From NCBI RefSeq assembly GCF_001077535.1, contig NZ_CP011968.1, positions 1,240,001 to 1,304,000 of the forward strand: a DNA stretch of 64,000 nt, given 5' to 3'. The stretch is from Clostridioides difficile ATCC 9689 = DSM 1296 (lineage in GTDB: Bacteria > Bacillota > Clostridia > Peptostreptococcales > Peptostreptococcaceae). The notes beneath the pieces were generated by a model. That model searched no databases, had not been told where the DNA came from, and saw only the letters and a program-made list of their open reading frames with translations. Each line of letters opens with the position of its first letter. Position 1 is the first letter of the stretch. Both the position numbers and the translations under genes were made by a program. Below, one piece after another: positions 53,812 to 63,861 of this stretch.

Positions 53812-54762
53812 ATGGGAAAAGTTGCACTAGTATTCCCTGGTCAAGGAGCTCAATATGTAGGTATGGCCAAGGATTTATATGAAAATAATGCTGTTGCTAA
53901 AAGTGTAATAGATGAGGCTAGTGATGCCTTAAATATGGATTTAAAAAACCTTATGTTTAATGGAAATGAAGAAGAACTTTCTAAAACTGAAAACACTCAA
54001 CCTGCCATGGTTACACATAGTGTAGCAGTATTAAAAGCGGTACAAGCTCAAATAGATTTAAAATATAATGCATGCTTAGGATTATCCTTAGGAGAGTATA
54101 GTGCGTTGGTTGCAGCAGATGCAATTGACTTTAAAGATGCTGTATGTTTAGTTAAAAAAAGAGGTAAGTTTATGCAGGAAACAGTTCCAGCAGGTGTTGG
54201 AGCTATGGCAGCAGTTTTAGGTTTAGATAGAAATGTACTTGAAAATGTGGTTAAAGATATACAAGGAGGTATTGTAGAAGTAGCAAATTACAATTCTCCT
54301 GGACAAATAGTTATATCTGGTGAAAATGAAAAGATAGAAGAAGCAATGGTAAAATGCAAAGAAGCAGGAGCAAAAAGGGCAGTTAAATTAAATGTAAGTG
54401 GACCTTTTCACTCATCAATGTTAAAAGAAGCTGGTGTAAAATTGGCCAGTGAATTAGAAAAAGTTAACATAACTAAACCTAAAGTTGATGTGGTGGCAAA
54501 TGTAAATGCAGATTACTATAAAAACGAAGGTAAAGACCTGCTTATAAAACAAGTAAGTTCATCTGTTCTTTGGGAAGATTCTATAGAAAGACTTTTAAAT
54601 GATGGATATGATACTTTTATAGAAATGGGACCTGGAAAAACTTTAAAAGCATTTATTAAGAAGATAGCTTCCAATAAAAAAGCAAATGTCAATATTTATA
54701 ATATAGATGGTATAGATTCTCTTAATGAATTTGTACAAAATTATAGAAATGGAGAGATATAA
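53812..54762 (+). CDS. fabD: malonyl-CoA:ACP transacylase
   Basis: Loads malonyl groups onto ACP. VFPGQGAQYVGMAKDLYE at residues 6-23, nucleophile Ser in LGLSLGEYSALV (about residue 90), His in VSGPFHSSMLKEA (about 200). 316 aa, normal. It overlaps fabG by one base. Confidence 0.97.
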   Translation: MGKVALVFPGQGAQYVGMAKDLYENNAVAKSVIDEASDALNMDLKNLMFNGNEEELSKTENTQPAMVTHSVAVLKAVQAQIDLKYNACLGLSLGEYSALVAADAIDFKDAVCLVKKRGKFMQETVPAGVGAMAAVLGLDRNVLENVVKDIQGGIVEVANYNSPGQIVISGENEKIEEAMVKCKEAGAKRAVKLNVSGPFHSSMLKEAGVKLASELEKVNITKPKVDVVANVNADYYKNEGKDLLIKQVSSSVLWEDSIERLLNDGYDTFIEMGPGKTLKAFIKKIASNKKANVNIYNIDGIDSLNEFVQNYRNGEI

Positions 54763-55511
54763 TGATAAATCTTACAGGACAAGTAGCAGTTGTTACTGGT
54801 GGCTCTAGGGGTATAGGAAAAGAAATAGCAAAAAAACTAGCATCTTTTGGAGCTGATGTAGTAATCAATTATACTTCTAAAGAAGATGAAGCACTAAAAA
54901 CTAAAAATGAAATAGAAAGTATGGGGGTAAAGTGTACCTCTATAAAATGTGATGTATCTAAATTTGATGAAGTGAATCAAATGATAGATTCTGTTGTAAG
55001 CGAATTTGGAAAAATTGATATATTGGTTAATAATGCAGGCATAACTAAAGATGGTCTGCTTATGAGAATGAAAGAAGAAGATTTTGATAGAGTTATAGAT
55101 ATAAACTTAAAAGGTGTCTTTAATTGTACAAAAGCAGTTACTAAACCTATGATGAAAAAGAAGTATGGAAGAATAATAAATATGACTTCAGTAGTTGGAA
55201 TTATGGGTAATGCAGGGCAAACTAATTATTGTGCATCAAAAGCAGGTGTAATTGGATTTACAAAAGCTTCTGCAAGAGAGTTAGCATCAAGAAACATAAA
55301 TATAAATGCAGTAGCACCTGGATTTATAGAAACAGATATGACTAAAGTACTAAGTGATGATGTAAAAGAATCAACACTAGCAAACATACCAAAGAAATCT
55401 TATGGTAAACCAGAAGATGTAGCCAATGCCGTAGCATTTTTAGTTAGTGACATGTCAAGTTATATAACAGGACAAGTAATAAATGTAGATGGTGGAATGG
55501 TAATGCAATAA
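54762..55511 (+). CDS. fabG: 3-oxoacyl-ACP reductase
   Basis: Short-chain dehydrogenase using NADPH. Cofactor motif TGGSRGIGKEIAKKL (residues 13-27), NNAGITKDGLLMRM, catalytic Ser/Tyr/Lys in TSVVGIMGNAGQTNYCASKAG. 249 aa. The start codon overlaps the fabD stop (TAATG). Confidence 0.97.
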   Translation: MINLTGQVAVVTGGSRGIGKEIAKKLASFGADVVINYTSKEDEALKTKNEIESMGVKCTSIKCDVSKFDEVNQMIDSVVSEFGKIDILVNNAGITKDGLLMRMKEEDFDRVIDINLKGVFNCTKAVTKPMMKKKYGRIINMTSVVGIMGNAGQTNYCASKAGVIGFTKASARELASRNININAVAPGFIETDMTKVLSDDVKESTLANIPKKSYGKPEDVANAVAFLVSDMSSYITGQVINVDGGMVMQ

Positions 55512-55564
55512 TAATTTAAAAAGTAGAGAAATCTATTAAAATAAAAAATTTTAGGAGGTACACA

Positions 55565-55789
55565 ATGTTTAATAAAGTTGTAGAAATAATAATAGAGCAA
55601 TTAGGAGTAGAAGATAAAGAAATAACTATGGAAACATCATTAATGAAGGATTTAGAAGCAGATTCATTAGATGCAGTAGAAATAATAATGGCACTTGAAG
55701 ATGAATTTGGTATAGAAATACCAGATACAGAAGCAGAAAACTTCAAATCTATAGGAGATATAGTTAAGTATATAGAAGCTAATAAATAG
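55565..55789 (+). CDS. acpP: acyl carrier protein
   Basis: 74-aa acidic carrier protein. The phosphopantetheine attachment Ser is in [10 protein letters not shown] (about residue 37), in the usual DSL motif. TTAGGAGG precedes the ATG. Confidence 0.97.
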   Translation: MFNKVVEIIIEQLGVEDKEITMETSLMKDLEADSLDAVEIIMALEDEFGIEIPDTEAENFKSIGDIVKYIEANK

Positions 55790-55817
55790 TCGAGCTTTAA
55801 AAAAGTGGAGGTATCCG

Positions 55818-57056
55818 ATGAATAAAAGAGTAGTAATAACAGGACTTGGATGTGTTACGCCGTTGGGAACAGGAAAAGAAGAGTTCTGGAGTAATATAAA
55901 ATCTGGAGTATCTGGTATAGATAAAATAACTAATTTTGATGCTAGCACATATCAAACTCAGATAGCAGGAGAAGTTAAGAATTTTCATCCAGAAGAATAT
56001 ATAAGTAAAAAAGAATTGAAGAGATTAGATAAATTTGCTCAATTTGCAATAGTATCTGCTAAATTAGCAGTTGAAGATGCAAATCTTGATTTAGATAAAG
56101 TTGATAGAGAACGTTTTGGTGTTATAATAGGTTCTGGAATAGGTGGAGTTGAAGCCATAGAAACTCAACATAAAATTCTTTTGGAAAAAGGAAATAAAAG
56201 AGTAAGTTCACTTTTTGTACCTATGATGATAGGAAATATGGCAGCTGGTCAAGTTTCAATATTTTTAGGAGCAAAAGGGCCTAACACTAATGTATGTACA
56301 GCTTGTGCATCAGGAACTCATTCAATAGGTGATGCTTTTAAGGTAATTCAAAGAGGTGATGCAGACATTATGGTAGCAGGGGGTTCTGAAGCTGCTGTAA
56401 CAGGTCTTGCTTTTGCTGGATTCTGTAACATGAAGGCTATGTCAACTAGAAATGATGACCCTAAAACTGCATCAAGACCATTTGATAAAGACAGAGATGG
56501 TTTTGTAATGGGAGAAGGAGCAGGTATTGTTATCTTAGAAGACTTAGAACATGCTTTAGCAAGAGGCGCTAAAATATATGCAGAAGTAGTTGGATATGGT
56601 TTAACTGCTGATGCATACCATATGACAACTCCAGCTGAAAATGGAGAGGGAGCAGCTAGGTCTATGAATATGGCTTTGAAAGATGGAAATGTTCCATTAG
56701 AAGAAGTAGATTATATAAATGCTCATGGAACTTCAACTTATTACAATGATTTATATGAAACTATGGCTATAAAAACTGTATTTGGAGAAAAGGCATATGA
56801 CTTATGTGTGTCATCAACAAAATCTATGACTGGTCACTTATTAGGAGCATCAGGTGCTATAGAGGCTGTTGTTTGTGCTATGAGTATAGAAGATAGTTTT
56901 GTGCCTCCAACTATAAACATACAAGAAGTTGGTGAAGATTTGGATTTAGATTATGTTCCAAATCAAGGTAAAGAAAAAAATATTAGATATGCACTATCAA
57001 ATTCTTTAGGATTTGGTGGGCATAATGCTACAATAGTACTAAAAAAATATGTATAA
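55818..57056 (+). CDS. fabF: beta-ketoacyl-ACP synthase II
   Basis: Elongating condensing enzyme. [20 protein letters not shown] at the start; active-site Cys in [17 protein letters not shown] (about residue 163), His in [12 protein letters not shown] and His in [15 protein letters not shown]. 412 aa. Last gene of the fap/fab operon; terminator 70 bases downstream. Confidence 0.97.
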   Translation: MNKRVVITGLGCVTPLGTGKEEFWSNIKSGVSGIDKITNFDASTYQTQIAGEVKNFHPEEYISKKELKRLDKFAQFAIVSAKLAVEDANLDLDKVDRERFGVIIGSGIGGVEAIETQHKILLEKGNKRVSSLFVPMMIGNMAAGQVSIFLGAKGPNTNVCTACASGTHSIGDAFKVIQRGDADIMVAGGSEAAVTGLAFAGFCNMKAMSTRNDDPKTASRPFDKDRDGFVMGEGAGIVILEDLEHALARGAKIYAEVVGYGLTADAYHMTTPAENGEGAARSMNMALKDGNVPLEEVDYINAHGTSTYYNDLYETMAIKTVFGEKAYDLCVSSTKSMTGHLLGASGAIEAVVCAMSIEDSFVPPTINIQEVGEDLDLDYVPNQGKEKNIRYALSNSLGFGGHNATIVLKKYV

Positions 57057-57079
57057 ATAAATATTAAATATAAAACTAA

Positions 57080-57160
57080 AAAACAAGCACTTGTTTTAAC
57101 TGTATAAATTTATATTAGCTTAAATTTAAAGTCTCCTAAATTATTTTAGGAGACTTTTTT
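57080..57160 (+). terminator. terminator after fabF, with a short palindrome upstream
   Basis: AAAGTCTCCTAAA (57128-57140) pairs perfectly with TTTAGGAGACTTT (57145-57157), T-run to 57160: strong terminator. Upstream, AAAACAAG-CA-CTTGTTTT (57080-57097) is a perfect palindrome of unknown role. Confidence 0.9.
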
Positions 57161-57184
57161 ATTAAGATTTAAGTCTAGGATATG

Positions 57185-57213
57185 TTGTAAATCATTTTGA
57201 TATATTGTATTAT
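57185..57213 (+). promoter_or_regulatory. candidate promoter of the diguanylate cyclase gene
   Basis: TTGTAA (57185-57190), 17 bp, TATTAT (57208-57213), 69 bases before the start. Confidence 0.45.
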
Positions 57214-57281
57214 TAATTATTAAGAGGTTATTTATATATGCAAGTTTTCATTCTACAATATACAAAAGGAGGACTAAAATT

Positions 57282-59000
57282 TTGAATTTTAGACTACCAA
57301 AGAAAAGGTTACCCAAAAAGATAATTTTTATATGTATAATACTTATTAGTATTATTTTGTTTATAAAGTATGACCAAAATGGATTGAAAGAAAGAGAAAT
57401 TATAAATAAGGGAAAATATATGTCTGAAAGCCTTGTGGCAGATAAGGAGTATGATGAAGCAAAAAAAGTGGTTAAGACTTCTTTTGAATCTATTCCAGAA
57501 AAAAAATACAATAAAGTATATAATGAAGTTTGGGATATGTTAAAGACTATTTCATATGTTCCAGATGGAACGAAGATAGTCATTGATTCTTTAGAAAAGA
57601 TGAGAGAATCAGATGTGAAATTATCTGATGAATGTAGATTTAATATAGAAAAAAGATTAGCATCAGTGTATATAATGGATAATAATTATTCTAAGGCAGT
57701 AGATTTAACTGTAAAGTCTATAAAGTTGGCTGAGAAATTGGGGAATAATTATGAAAAAGCAAGACTAGATGTTGATTTGGCGAGCATATTTTTAAAGATA
57801 GGTGGCTATGAAACAGGAGAGAAATTAATAAAGGATTCTTTTAAAATAGATATTGATGAAGGTGAAAAAAATGGAATGGTTAGATTATATGCTATTATAA
57901 ATCTAGCAGAAATATATGTAGAAGAGGGAGAATATGATAAAGCTATTGAAATAAGTAGCAGGATAAAAGATTATAAAAAGTTTGTAAATACGGATAATTA
58001 CAATGATTTTGATATAATGGCCTCTATAATGCAGTCAAATGCGTATGTGGGCAAAAATAATATACAAAAGGCAAAGACTTTTTTAGAAAAAGCTGATTAT
58101 CTTATAAAATCAGATAGAACAGTTTATATATTAGATAAAGATATGTACTATTATATGGCAATGGGAAACTTAGAATATAAAAGCGAAAATTATAATTCTG
58201 CAATAGATAATTATAAAAAAAGTTTAGAGATATCTACCAAAAGAAAGTTAACCCAGGAGAAAATAAAAAATTTAAATAAGATATTAAATATATATGAAAA
58301 ACAAGGAAATATAGAATCTTTAAATGAGTATCAAAAGATGTTAATAAATGAATATAAAGAGAACAAAAGTATAAGAGATTCAGAGACTAGTTTCTATATA
58401 ATTGATAAAGTATCAAACGAAAGTAAGCTATTTGAAAAAACTAAAAAAGAAATAAAATATTATAAAATATTATTTACCGTAATTTTAATTGCTATATTAG
58501 GGTCTACTTTTTTATACAACCGATTGAAGTATTTTAAAGCACAAAATTTACATGATGGTCTTACAAATGTTTATAATAGAAAAAGTTTTGATATTATGTA
58601 TGAAAAGTACAGAGAGAAAGATGATAATTTTGCACTTGTGATGATAGATATTGATAATTTCAAGCTCATAAATGATAATTATGGACATAAATTTGGTGAC
58701 ACTGTTATAAAGGGAATAACAAATACCATTTGTGTTATGTTAGAACAAGATGATAAAGTCTTTAGGTACGGAGGAGAAGAATTTTCTGTATTAATAAGAA
58801 ATAAATCTGGTGAGGAAGTAGCAGATATAATTGACAGTATAAGGGTTGCAATTGCAAATAAAAAGTGGAATGATGATGTGACTGTGACTATAAGTGCAGG
58901 TGTAGCTCATATTTCAGATAGCAAAGATGTACTAGAAGAAGCTGATAAAAATTTATATAAAGCAAAACAACTTGGTAGAAATAAAGTAGTATATAAGTAA
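57282..59000 (+). CDS. membrane diguanylate cyclase with TPR-like sensor domain
   Basis: 572 aa; makes the second messenger c-di-GMP from two GTP. TTG start at 57282 behind AAAGGAGG. Membrane segment 1 at about residues 12-28; residues 40-380 are helical TPR-like repeats (for example YSKAVDLTVKSIKLAEKLGNN, YNSAIDNYKKSLEIS) predicted outside; membrane segment 2 at about 392-412; GGDEF domain at about 420-570. The catalytic signature is intact (RYGGEEF, about 494-500). The inhibitory RxxD site is replaced by EQDD, so product inhibition at that site is unlikely. An extracytoplasmic TPR sensor fused to GGDEF suggests input from the wall or a peptide ligand. Confidence 0.9.
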   Translation: MNFRLPKKRLPKKIIFICIILISIILFIKYDQNGLKEREIINKGKYMSESLVADKEYDEAKKVVKTSFESIPEKKYNKVYNEVWDMLKTISYVPDGTKIVIDSLEKMRESDVKLSDECRFNIEKRLASVYIMDNNYSKAVDLTVKSIKLAEKLGNNYEKARLDVDLASIFLKIGGYETGEKLIKDSFKIDIDEGEKNGMVRLYAIINLAEIYVEEGEYDKAIEISSRIKDYKKFVNTDNYNDFDIMASIMQSNAYVGKNNIQKAKTFLEKADYLIKSDRTVYILDKDMYYYMAMGNLEYKSENYNSAIDNYKKSLEISTKRKLTQEKIKNLNKILNIYEKQGNIESLNEYQKMLINEYKENKSIRDSETSFYIIDKVSNESKLFEKTKKEIKYYKILFTVILIAILGSTFLYNRLKYFKAQNLHDGLTNVYNRKSFDIMYEKYREKDDNFALVMIDIDNFKLINDNYGHKFGDTVIKGITNTICVMLEQDDKVFRYGGEEFSVLIRNKSGEEVADIIDSIRVAIANKKWNDDVTVTISAGVAHISDSKDVLEEADKNLYKAKQLGRNKVVYK

Positions 59001-59030
59001 TTATATACTATATAAATAAGAGGTATAAAT

Positions 59031-61031
59031 ATGAAACAATCAATAGCTATAGTAACTGATAAAATAACTAAACTATCATCTTTCTTAGAAGAAAATATAC
59101 GTTTGGTTTTAGGTAATTATATTGATATAAACCACTATTATCTGGAAGTTTTAAAAGAGAATGATAAAATACAAGGTGATTTTGTACTAGTAATGAATGA
59201 CGATAGATTAAACAGTATGAGAAAGCATTTAGTACAAGATAGTAAGATTATAGTGATAAGGAGAACACTTAAAGAAAATGAAATATATGGATTATTTTCA
59301 ATACCAAATGGAACTGAAGTATTGGTTGTAAATGATACAAAAGAAACTACCTTAGAAACGATAAGCTTATTTTACAAAATAGGAGTAAAAAATTTAAAGT
59401 TTACTCCATATATTGAAGGAAAAATTTATAAAAATATAGACATAGCTATAACGCCTGGAGTAAAGGGAAAAGTACCAAGTTATATAAATAAAGTAATCGA
59501 CCTTGGAAATAGATATATTGATATATCTACCTTTATAGAAATAATAAATGGTCTTAGAATAGATGTTAAAGAAATACGTAAAAATTTAATGGCATATTCT
59601 GAGAGTTTAATAAGTTTAGATAATGGAGTTAAAGATAATTATAGGCAACTGTTTTTAAAAATAGAAGAACAAGATGTTATATTGAATCTATCAAAAGATG
59701 GAATAATATTTACTTCAGCAGATGGTATAATAAACACATTTAATAAAGAAGCTTTAAAAATTTTAGGTATAAATGAAAATCCACAAGGCAAAAACATAGA
59801 AGATATCATTTCTGAAGATTTAAATATTTTACTTGAAGACAAAGAAATAATTGATGAAGTGGTATTTACAAATAAAAAATATATAAATGTAAATAAAAAA
59901 AATATTTTTTCTATGGGGAATAAAGCTGGGATATATTATAACTTACAAGAAATAACGTATATAAAAAAATTAGAACAAAATCTTACTAATAAATTAAGAG
60001 AACAAGGTCAGATAGCAAGATATACATTTAAAGATATAAAAACTAAAAATAAAAATATGGTAAAGTGTGTAGAATTGGCTAAAAAAATATCTAAATCAGA
60101 CCTTTCTGTATTAATAATAGGAGAAAGTGGTACTGGTAAAGAATTATTATCACAATCAATTCATAATGCTTCCAATAGAAGTAATCAACCGTTTATAGCA
60201 GTTAATTGTGCAGCAGTTCCAGATAGTCTATTAGAAAGTCAACTGTTTGGATATGAAAAAGGCTCTTTTACAGGAGCTTTAAGAGAAGGAAAAAAGGGTC
60301 TATTTGAACTTGCTAATAATGGAACTATATTTCTGGATGAAATTGGAGATATGCCTCCATTGCTACAGACAAAGTTACTAAGGGTATTACAAGAAAAGCA
60401 GGTTATGCCTATAGGTTCCCATAATGTTATAAACATAGATGTTAGGGTCATAGCAGCAACAAACAAAAACTTACTAAAGATGATTAGAGAAGGAAAATTT
60501 AGAGAGGACCTGTATTATAGACTAAATGTATTGCCAATAGATGTACCATCATTGAGGAATAGAAAAGAAGATATAATAACACTTATGAATTTCTTTTTGA
60601 AAAACAATATAAGACTTTCGCCAGAAGTTATAACTATTTTAGAAAAATATAATTGGCCAGGAAATATAAGAGAGTTACAAAATGTTGCTTCTTATGTAAG
60701 TCTAATGTGTGATAGTATGGTTTTTAGAGATGACTTACCACCATATATAAGGGTAGAATGTGCTAACAATTATGAAGATGGATTTGGTTATACAAGAAAA
60801 GAATTTGAGGAAATACTGAGGATTCTATATGAAAGAAGAGAGTCATCCTCTGGAATTGGAAGAGGGTTTATAATCGAAAAGCTTATACAGGAAGGTATTG
60901 AGATTTCTGAAAGCAAAGTTAGAAAGGTGCTATCTTATTTAAGTGAATGTGGATACATATCATCTAAATCTGGTAGAGGAGGAAGTCAAATAACCTCAGA
61001 GGGGATAAAACTTTATAATAATATAAATTAA
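59031..61031 (+). CDS. sigma-54-dependent activator with winged-helix C terminus
   Basis: 666-aa enhancer-binding protein. Residues 1-190 resemble a PrpR_N-like sensory domain; about 215-285 is a PAS domain ([22 protein letters not shown]). The AAA+ domain (about 335-570) has Walker A GESGTGKE, the sigma-54 contact loop as GSFTGA rather than GAFTGA, Walker [11 protein letters not shown] and [16 protein letters not shown]. The C terminus (about 590-660) is not a Fis-type helix-turn-helix but a winged helix like those of RNase R/NrpR type ([30 protein letters not shown]). A sigma-54 promoter lies upstream of the next gene, its probable target. Confidence 0.92.
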   Translation: MKQSIAIVTDKITKLSSFLEENIRLVLGNYIDINHYYLEVLKENDKIQGDFVLVMNDDRLNSMRKHLVQDSKIIVIRRTLKENEIYGLFSIPNGTEVLVVNDTKETTLETISLFYKIGVKNLKFTPYIEGKIYKNIDIAITPGVKGKVPSYINKVIDLGNRYIDISTFIEIINGLRIDVKEIRKNLMAYSESLISLDNGVKDNYRQLFLKIEEQDVILNLSKDGIIFTSADGIINTFNKEALKILGINENPQGKNIEDIISEDLNILLEDKEIIDEVVFTNKKYINVNKKNIFSMGNKAGIYYNLQEITYIKKLEQNLTNKLREQGQIARYTFKDIKTKNKNMVKCVELAKKISKSDLSVLIIGESGTGKELLSQSIHNASNRSNQPFIAVNCAAVPDSLLESQLFGYEKGSFTGALREGKKGLFELANNGTIFLDEIGDMPPLLQTKLLRVLQEKQVMPIGSHNVINIDVRVIAATNKNLLKMIREGKFREDLYYRLNVLPIDVPSLRNRKEDIITLMNFFLKNNIRLSPEVITILEKYNWPGNIRELQNVASYVSLMCDSMVFRDDLPPYIRVECANNYEDGFGYTRKEFEEILRILYERRESSSGIGRGFIIEKLIQEGIEISESKVRKVLSYLSECGYISSKSGRGGSQITSEGIKLYNNIN

Positions 61032-61322
61032 GCTAAGTATTTGATATTGAAATCACATATTTTGAATTTAGATATTTAAATAATAATAAACTTTTATATT
61101 TATAGAGATTAATTTATATTATGTCAGAAAGAATATTGTAATTTACACTTAAATATTAATAGGTTTTTAAAATAGGATTAGATAGGTAATAGGTTAAGTT
61201 AGAATAACCCATTACCTATTTTTATTTGTAAGAAAAGTGTACATAGAATTAGAAGTAAAAAATACAACTAATAAAACTATTGAAAATACTAGATAAATAA
61301 TAAATAAAAATAATTATAGATT
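61032..61322 (+). other. intergenic region before the sigma-54 promoter
   Basis: Besides the terminator at 61182-61223, this stretch should hold the enhancer site of the activator, but I could not identify a convincing long inverted repeat between 61224 and 61322. No gene seen. Confidence 0.5.
61182..61223 (+). terminator. intrinsic terminator after the activator gene
   Basis: ATAGGTAAT (61182-61190) pairs with ATTACCTAT (61211-61219), with further GGTTA/TAACC pairing across an A-C mismatch, then TTTTT. Confidence 0.85.
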
Positions 61323-61339
61323 TTGGCATACATATTGCT
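61323..61339 (+). promoter_or_regulatory. sigma-54 (-24/-12) promoter
   Basis: TTGGCATACATATTGCT: GG at 61325-61326 and GC at 61337-61338 with exactly 10 bases between, matching TTGGCACN5TTGC in all but one position of the -24 element. It is 43 bases before the TSCPD gene and downstream of a sigma-54 activator gene. Confidence 0.92.
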
Positions 61340-61381
61340 AATTATAGAGATAAGACGACAAAATAATTGGGAGGTTTAATG

Positions 61382-61627
61382 ATGAAATACAAAACAACAG
61401 GGACTTGTGCTACAGAAATTGAATTTGAAGTAAAAGAAAATAAAGTTACAAATGTAAACTTTATAGGTGGATGTGATGGAAATTTAAAAGGGCTAAAAGT
61501 ATTAGTTGAAGGCATGAATATAGAAGATGTAATACAAAAGTTAAAAGGAATAGAGTGTAAAACAAAGCCAACATCTTGCCCAGACCAACTGTCTCTAGCA
61601 TTGGAAAATTATATGAATATAAAGTAA
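61382..61627 (+). CDS. small TSCPD-domain protein
   Basis: 81-aa protein with a TSCPD domain (Cys residues in TGTCATEIEFEV, GGCDGNLKG, IECKTKPTSCPDQL), a fold found at the end of some ribonucleotide reductases and as small stand-alone clostridial proteins of unknown function (TIGR03905-like). Conserved cysteines suggest metal or redox chemistry. ATG 61379 and 61382 are adjacent; 61382 has the better spacing to GGGAGG. First gene after the sigma-54 promoter. Confidence 0.85.
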   Translation: MKYKTTGTCATEIEFEVKENKVTNVNFIGGCDGNLKGLKVLVEGMNIEDVIQKLKGIECKTKPTSCPDQLSLALENYMNIK

Positions 61628-61661
61628 TACATAAAACAATCGATTAGTTAGGAGTTTAATT

Positions 61662-62387
61662 ATGAAACCAATAATAGGGATTTTAGGAAATTTAATAATA
61701 ATGGAAAATGGTATGTTTCCAGGTCTTGAAAGGTCATATGTAAATAATGATTATATAAATGCAGTGCTAAAAGGTGGCGGTAGTCCAGTAATAATTCCTG
61801 TAAATACAGATAAAGAAGTTATAAAAAAACAGATTGAAATGGTTGATGGAGTCTTAATATCTGGGGGATGGGATATCAATCCTCAACTGTATGGAGAAGA
61901 AACAAGAGAAGAAACGACATTTATATATCCAGAAGTGGATGAATTTGATTTAATTGCAATAAGTATAGCATTAGAACTTAAAAAGCCTATATTAGGTGTA
62001 TGTAGGGGACTACAAATTTTAAATGTAAGTTTAGGAGGAACTTTATATCAAGATAATAATCTTATAGAAGGAAGTTATATAAAACATACACAATCTTCTA
62101 AAAGACATGTAGCTACTCATAAAGTTGATGTTAAAGAAGGAAGTATTTTAGAGGGAATTTTAGGAAAACAATTACTTACAAATAGTTATCATCATCAAAG
62201 TGTCAATCAGCTTGGAAAAGGATTAAAAGCCATAGCATACTCAAAAGATGGTATGATAGAAGCTATTGAGAAAGAGGATGAAAATTTTGTAGTAGGAGTA
62301 CAGTGGCATCCAGAAATGATGGTAGATTACTGTGATAAAATGGAAAAACTATTTAAATATTTTATAAATATTTGTTCGAATTTATAA
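61662..62387 (+). CDS. gamma-glutamyl hydrolase, class I amidotransferase-like (PuuD type)
   Basis: Peptidase C26 family, 241 aa. Nucleophile Cys in LGVCRGLQILNVSLGG (about residue 112), His in VGVQWHPEMM (about 213) and the following acidic residue complete the triad. The SYHHQSVNQLGKGLKAIA segment and the family context resemble gamma-glutamyl-gamma-aminobutyrate hydrolase, which frees GABA from its glutamyl conjugate; the exact substrate is unknown. Cotranscribed with an amino-acid permease. Confidence 0.88.
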   Translation: MKPIIGILGNLIIMENGMFPGLERSYVNNDYINAVLKGGGSPVIIPVNTDKEVIKKQIEMVDGVLISGGWDINPQLYGEETREETTFIYPEVDEFDLIAISIALELKKPILGVCRGLQILNVSLGGTLYQDNNLIEGSYIKHTQSSKRHVATHKVDVKEGSILEGILGKQLLTNSYHHQSVNQLGKGLKAIAYSKDGMIEAIEKEDENFVVGVQWHPEMMVDYCDKMEKLFKYFINICSNL

Positions 62388-62408
62388 TATACCTTGGGGG
62401 GATTGAAC

Positions 62409-63722
62409 ATGAACGAAAAGAACAAAATGGGATTAATAAGTATTATACTTTTAGGTATTAATGCAGTAGTAGGAGCTGGAGTTTTTCTATTACCAGGAGA
62501 TGCAATGAAATCATTTGGTGTAGCAAGTATATTTGTATATATATTTGATATGTTGTTAGTTTTATCTATGGCATTCTGTTTTGCTGAGGTTGCAGGTAAA
62601 TTCAATAAAAATGGTGCTGCCTATGTATATACAAAAGAAGCTTTTGGAGATTTTTGTGGTTTTGAAGTAGGTCTTATGAAATGGGTAATAGGATGTATTT
62701 CTTGGGGAGCTTTAATAGTAGGTTTTCCTACATCATTATCAGCAGTATGGGCTCCAGCAGGTGAACCACATATACAAAAAATTATAATTGTAGCCATGAT
62801 AGTTGGGCTTACAATTATAAACTTATTAGGTGTATCTCTATCAAAAATTGTACAAAATGTTATAACTGTAGGTAAACTAATTCCATTAATACTATTTATA
62901 GGAATAGGTATATTTTTTATAAAAGGAGTTAATTTTACTTCTTCAACAATGGTACCTCCAGGAGCTGGAGCAACAGAGTTTGGAGCAGCAGCACTTTTAA
63001 TGTTTTATTCATTTACAGGATTTGAATCTATAGCAGTTGCAGCAGAAGATATGGAGAATCCACAAAAAAATATACCAATAGCAATTATAAGTGTAATAGT
63101 AATTGCATCAATAATATATATATTAAATCAAGTTGTATGTGTTGGTATACTAGGAGATTCATTATCTAGTACATCTACACCAGTGGCAGATGCTGCAAGA
63201 ATATGCTTTGGAAATATGGGAGCTGGATTGGTTACCTTTGGAACATTGGTTTCTGTTGGTGGAATTTGTATGTGTGGTGCTTTTGTAAATCCAAGAAGTT
63301 GTGTAGCTTTAGCTGATGATAAAATGTTACCGAGAATATTTGCAAGAAAAGATAAAAAAGGTACACCATATGTAGCGATAATAGCTACTATGTTAATCAC
63401 TATACCAATAGCTCTATCTGGAAGTTTTGCTGAATTAGCAGCAATAAGTGCAGTTGCTAGATTCATACAATACATACCAACATCTTTATCCGTATTAGTG
63501 TTTAGAAAGAAAAGACCAGAATTAGTAGGTACTTTTAAAACTCCTTTTGGAGCAGTGATTCCTCTAATTGCTGTATGTGTTGGAACATGGTTATTATTCC
63601 AAGCATCTATGCATCAATTAATTATGGGATTAGGAGCTTTGGCAATTGGAGTACCATTATACTTTATAATGAAGTCTTATAATAGAAAAGTCTATGGTGA
63701 AAATTTAAAGAAAATAGTTTAA
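62409..63722 (+). CDS. APC-family amino acid/amine permease
   Basis: 438-aa polytopic membrane protein (about 12 hydrophobic segments) of the amino acid-polyamine-organocation superfamily. Signature near the N terminus: LLGINAVVGAGVFLLPGDAMK; FYSFTGFESIAVAAEDMENPQKNIP in the sixth-segment region. The ATG at 62409 follows GGGGGGAT; an upstream in-frame TTG lies in that site. Its place after a gamma-glutamyl hydrolase suggests uptake of a gamma-glutamyl or amine-type nitrogen source under sigma-54 control. Confidence 0.92.
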   Translation: MNEKNKMGLISIILLGINAVVGAGVFLLPGDAMKSFGVASIFVYIFDMLLVLSMAFCFAEVAGKFNKNGAAYVYTKEAFGDFCGFEVGLMKWVIGCISWGALIVGFPTSLSAVWAPAGEPHIQKIIIVAMIVGLTIINLLGVSLSKIVQNVITVGKLIPLILFIGIGIFFIKGVNFTSSTMVPPGAGATEFGAAALLMFYSFTGFESIAVAAEDMENPQKNIPIAIISVIVIASIIYILNQVVCVGILGDSLSSTSTPVADAARICFGNMGAGLVTFGTLVSVGGICMCGAFVNPRSCVALADDKMLPRIFARKDKKGTPYVAIIATMLITIPIALSGSFAELAAISAVARFIQYIPTSLSVLVFRKKRPELVGTFKTPFGAVIPLIAVCVGTWLLFQASMHQLIMGLGALAIGVPLYFIMKSYNRKVYGENLKKIV

Positions 63723-63791
63723 TTATGTTATAACAGTTTATTGAGTTAAAGTTAGACATTGGCAGAAAATTAAATACAAATAAGTATCTAT

Positions 63792-63837
63792 AAGGCTATA
63801 TTAAAATATTATTAATTTTTTATTTTAATATAGCCTT
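63792..63837. terminator. long perfect hairpin after the permease gene
   Basis: AAGGCTATATTAAAATA (63792-63808) pairs perfectly with TATTTTAATATAGCCTT (63821-63837) over a 12-nt loop. There is no T-run outside the stem, but the stem's own T-rich 3' arm and length fit a transcript end. Confidence 0.7.
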
Positions 63838-63861
63838 AAATTGTTATCAATAAGTGAAAAA

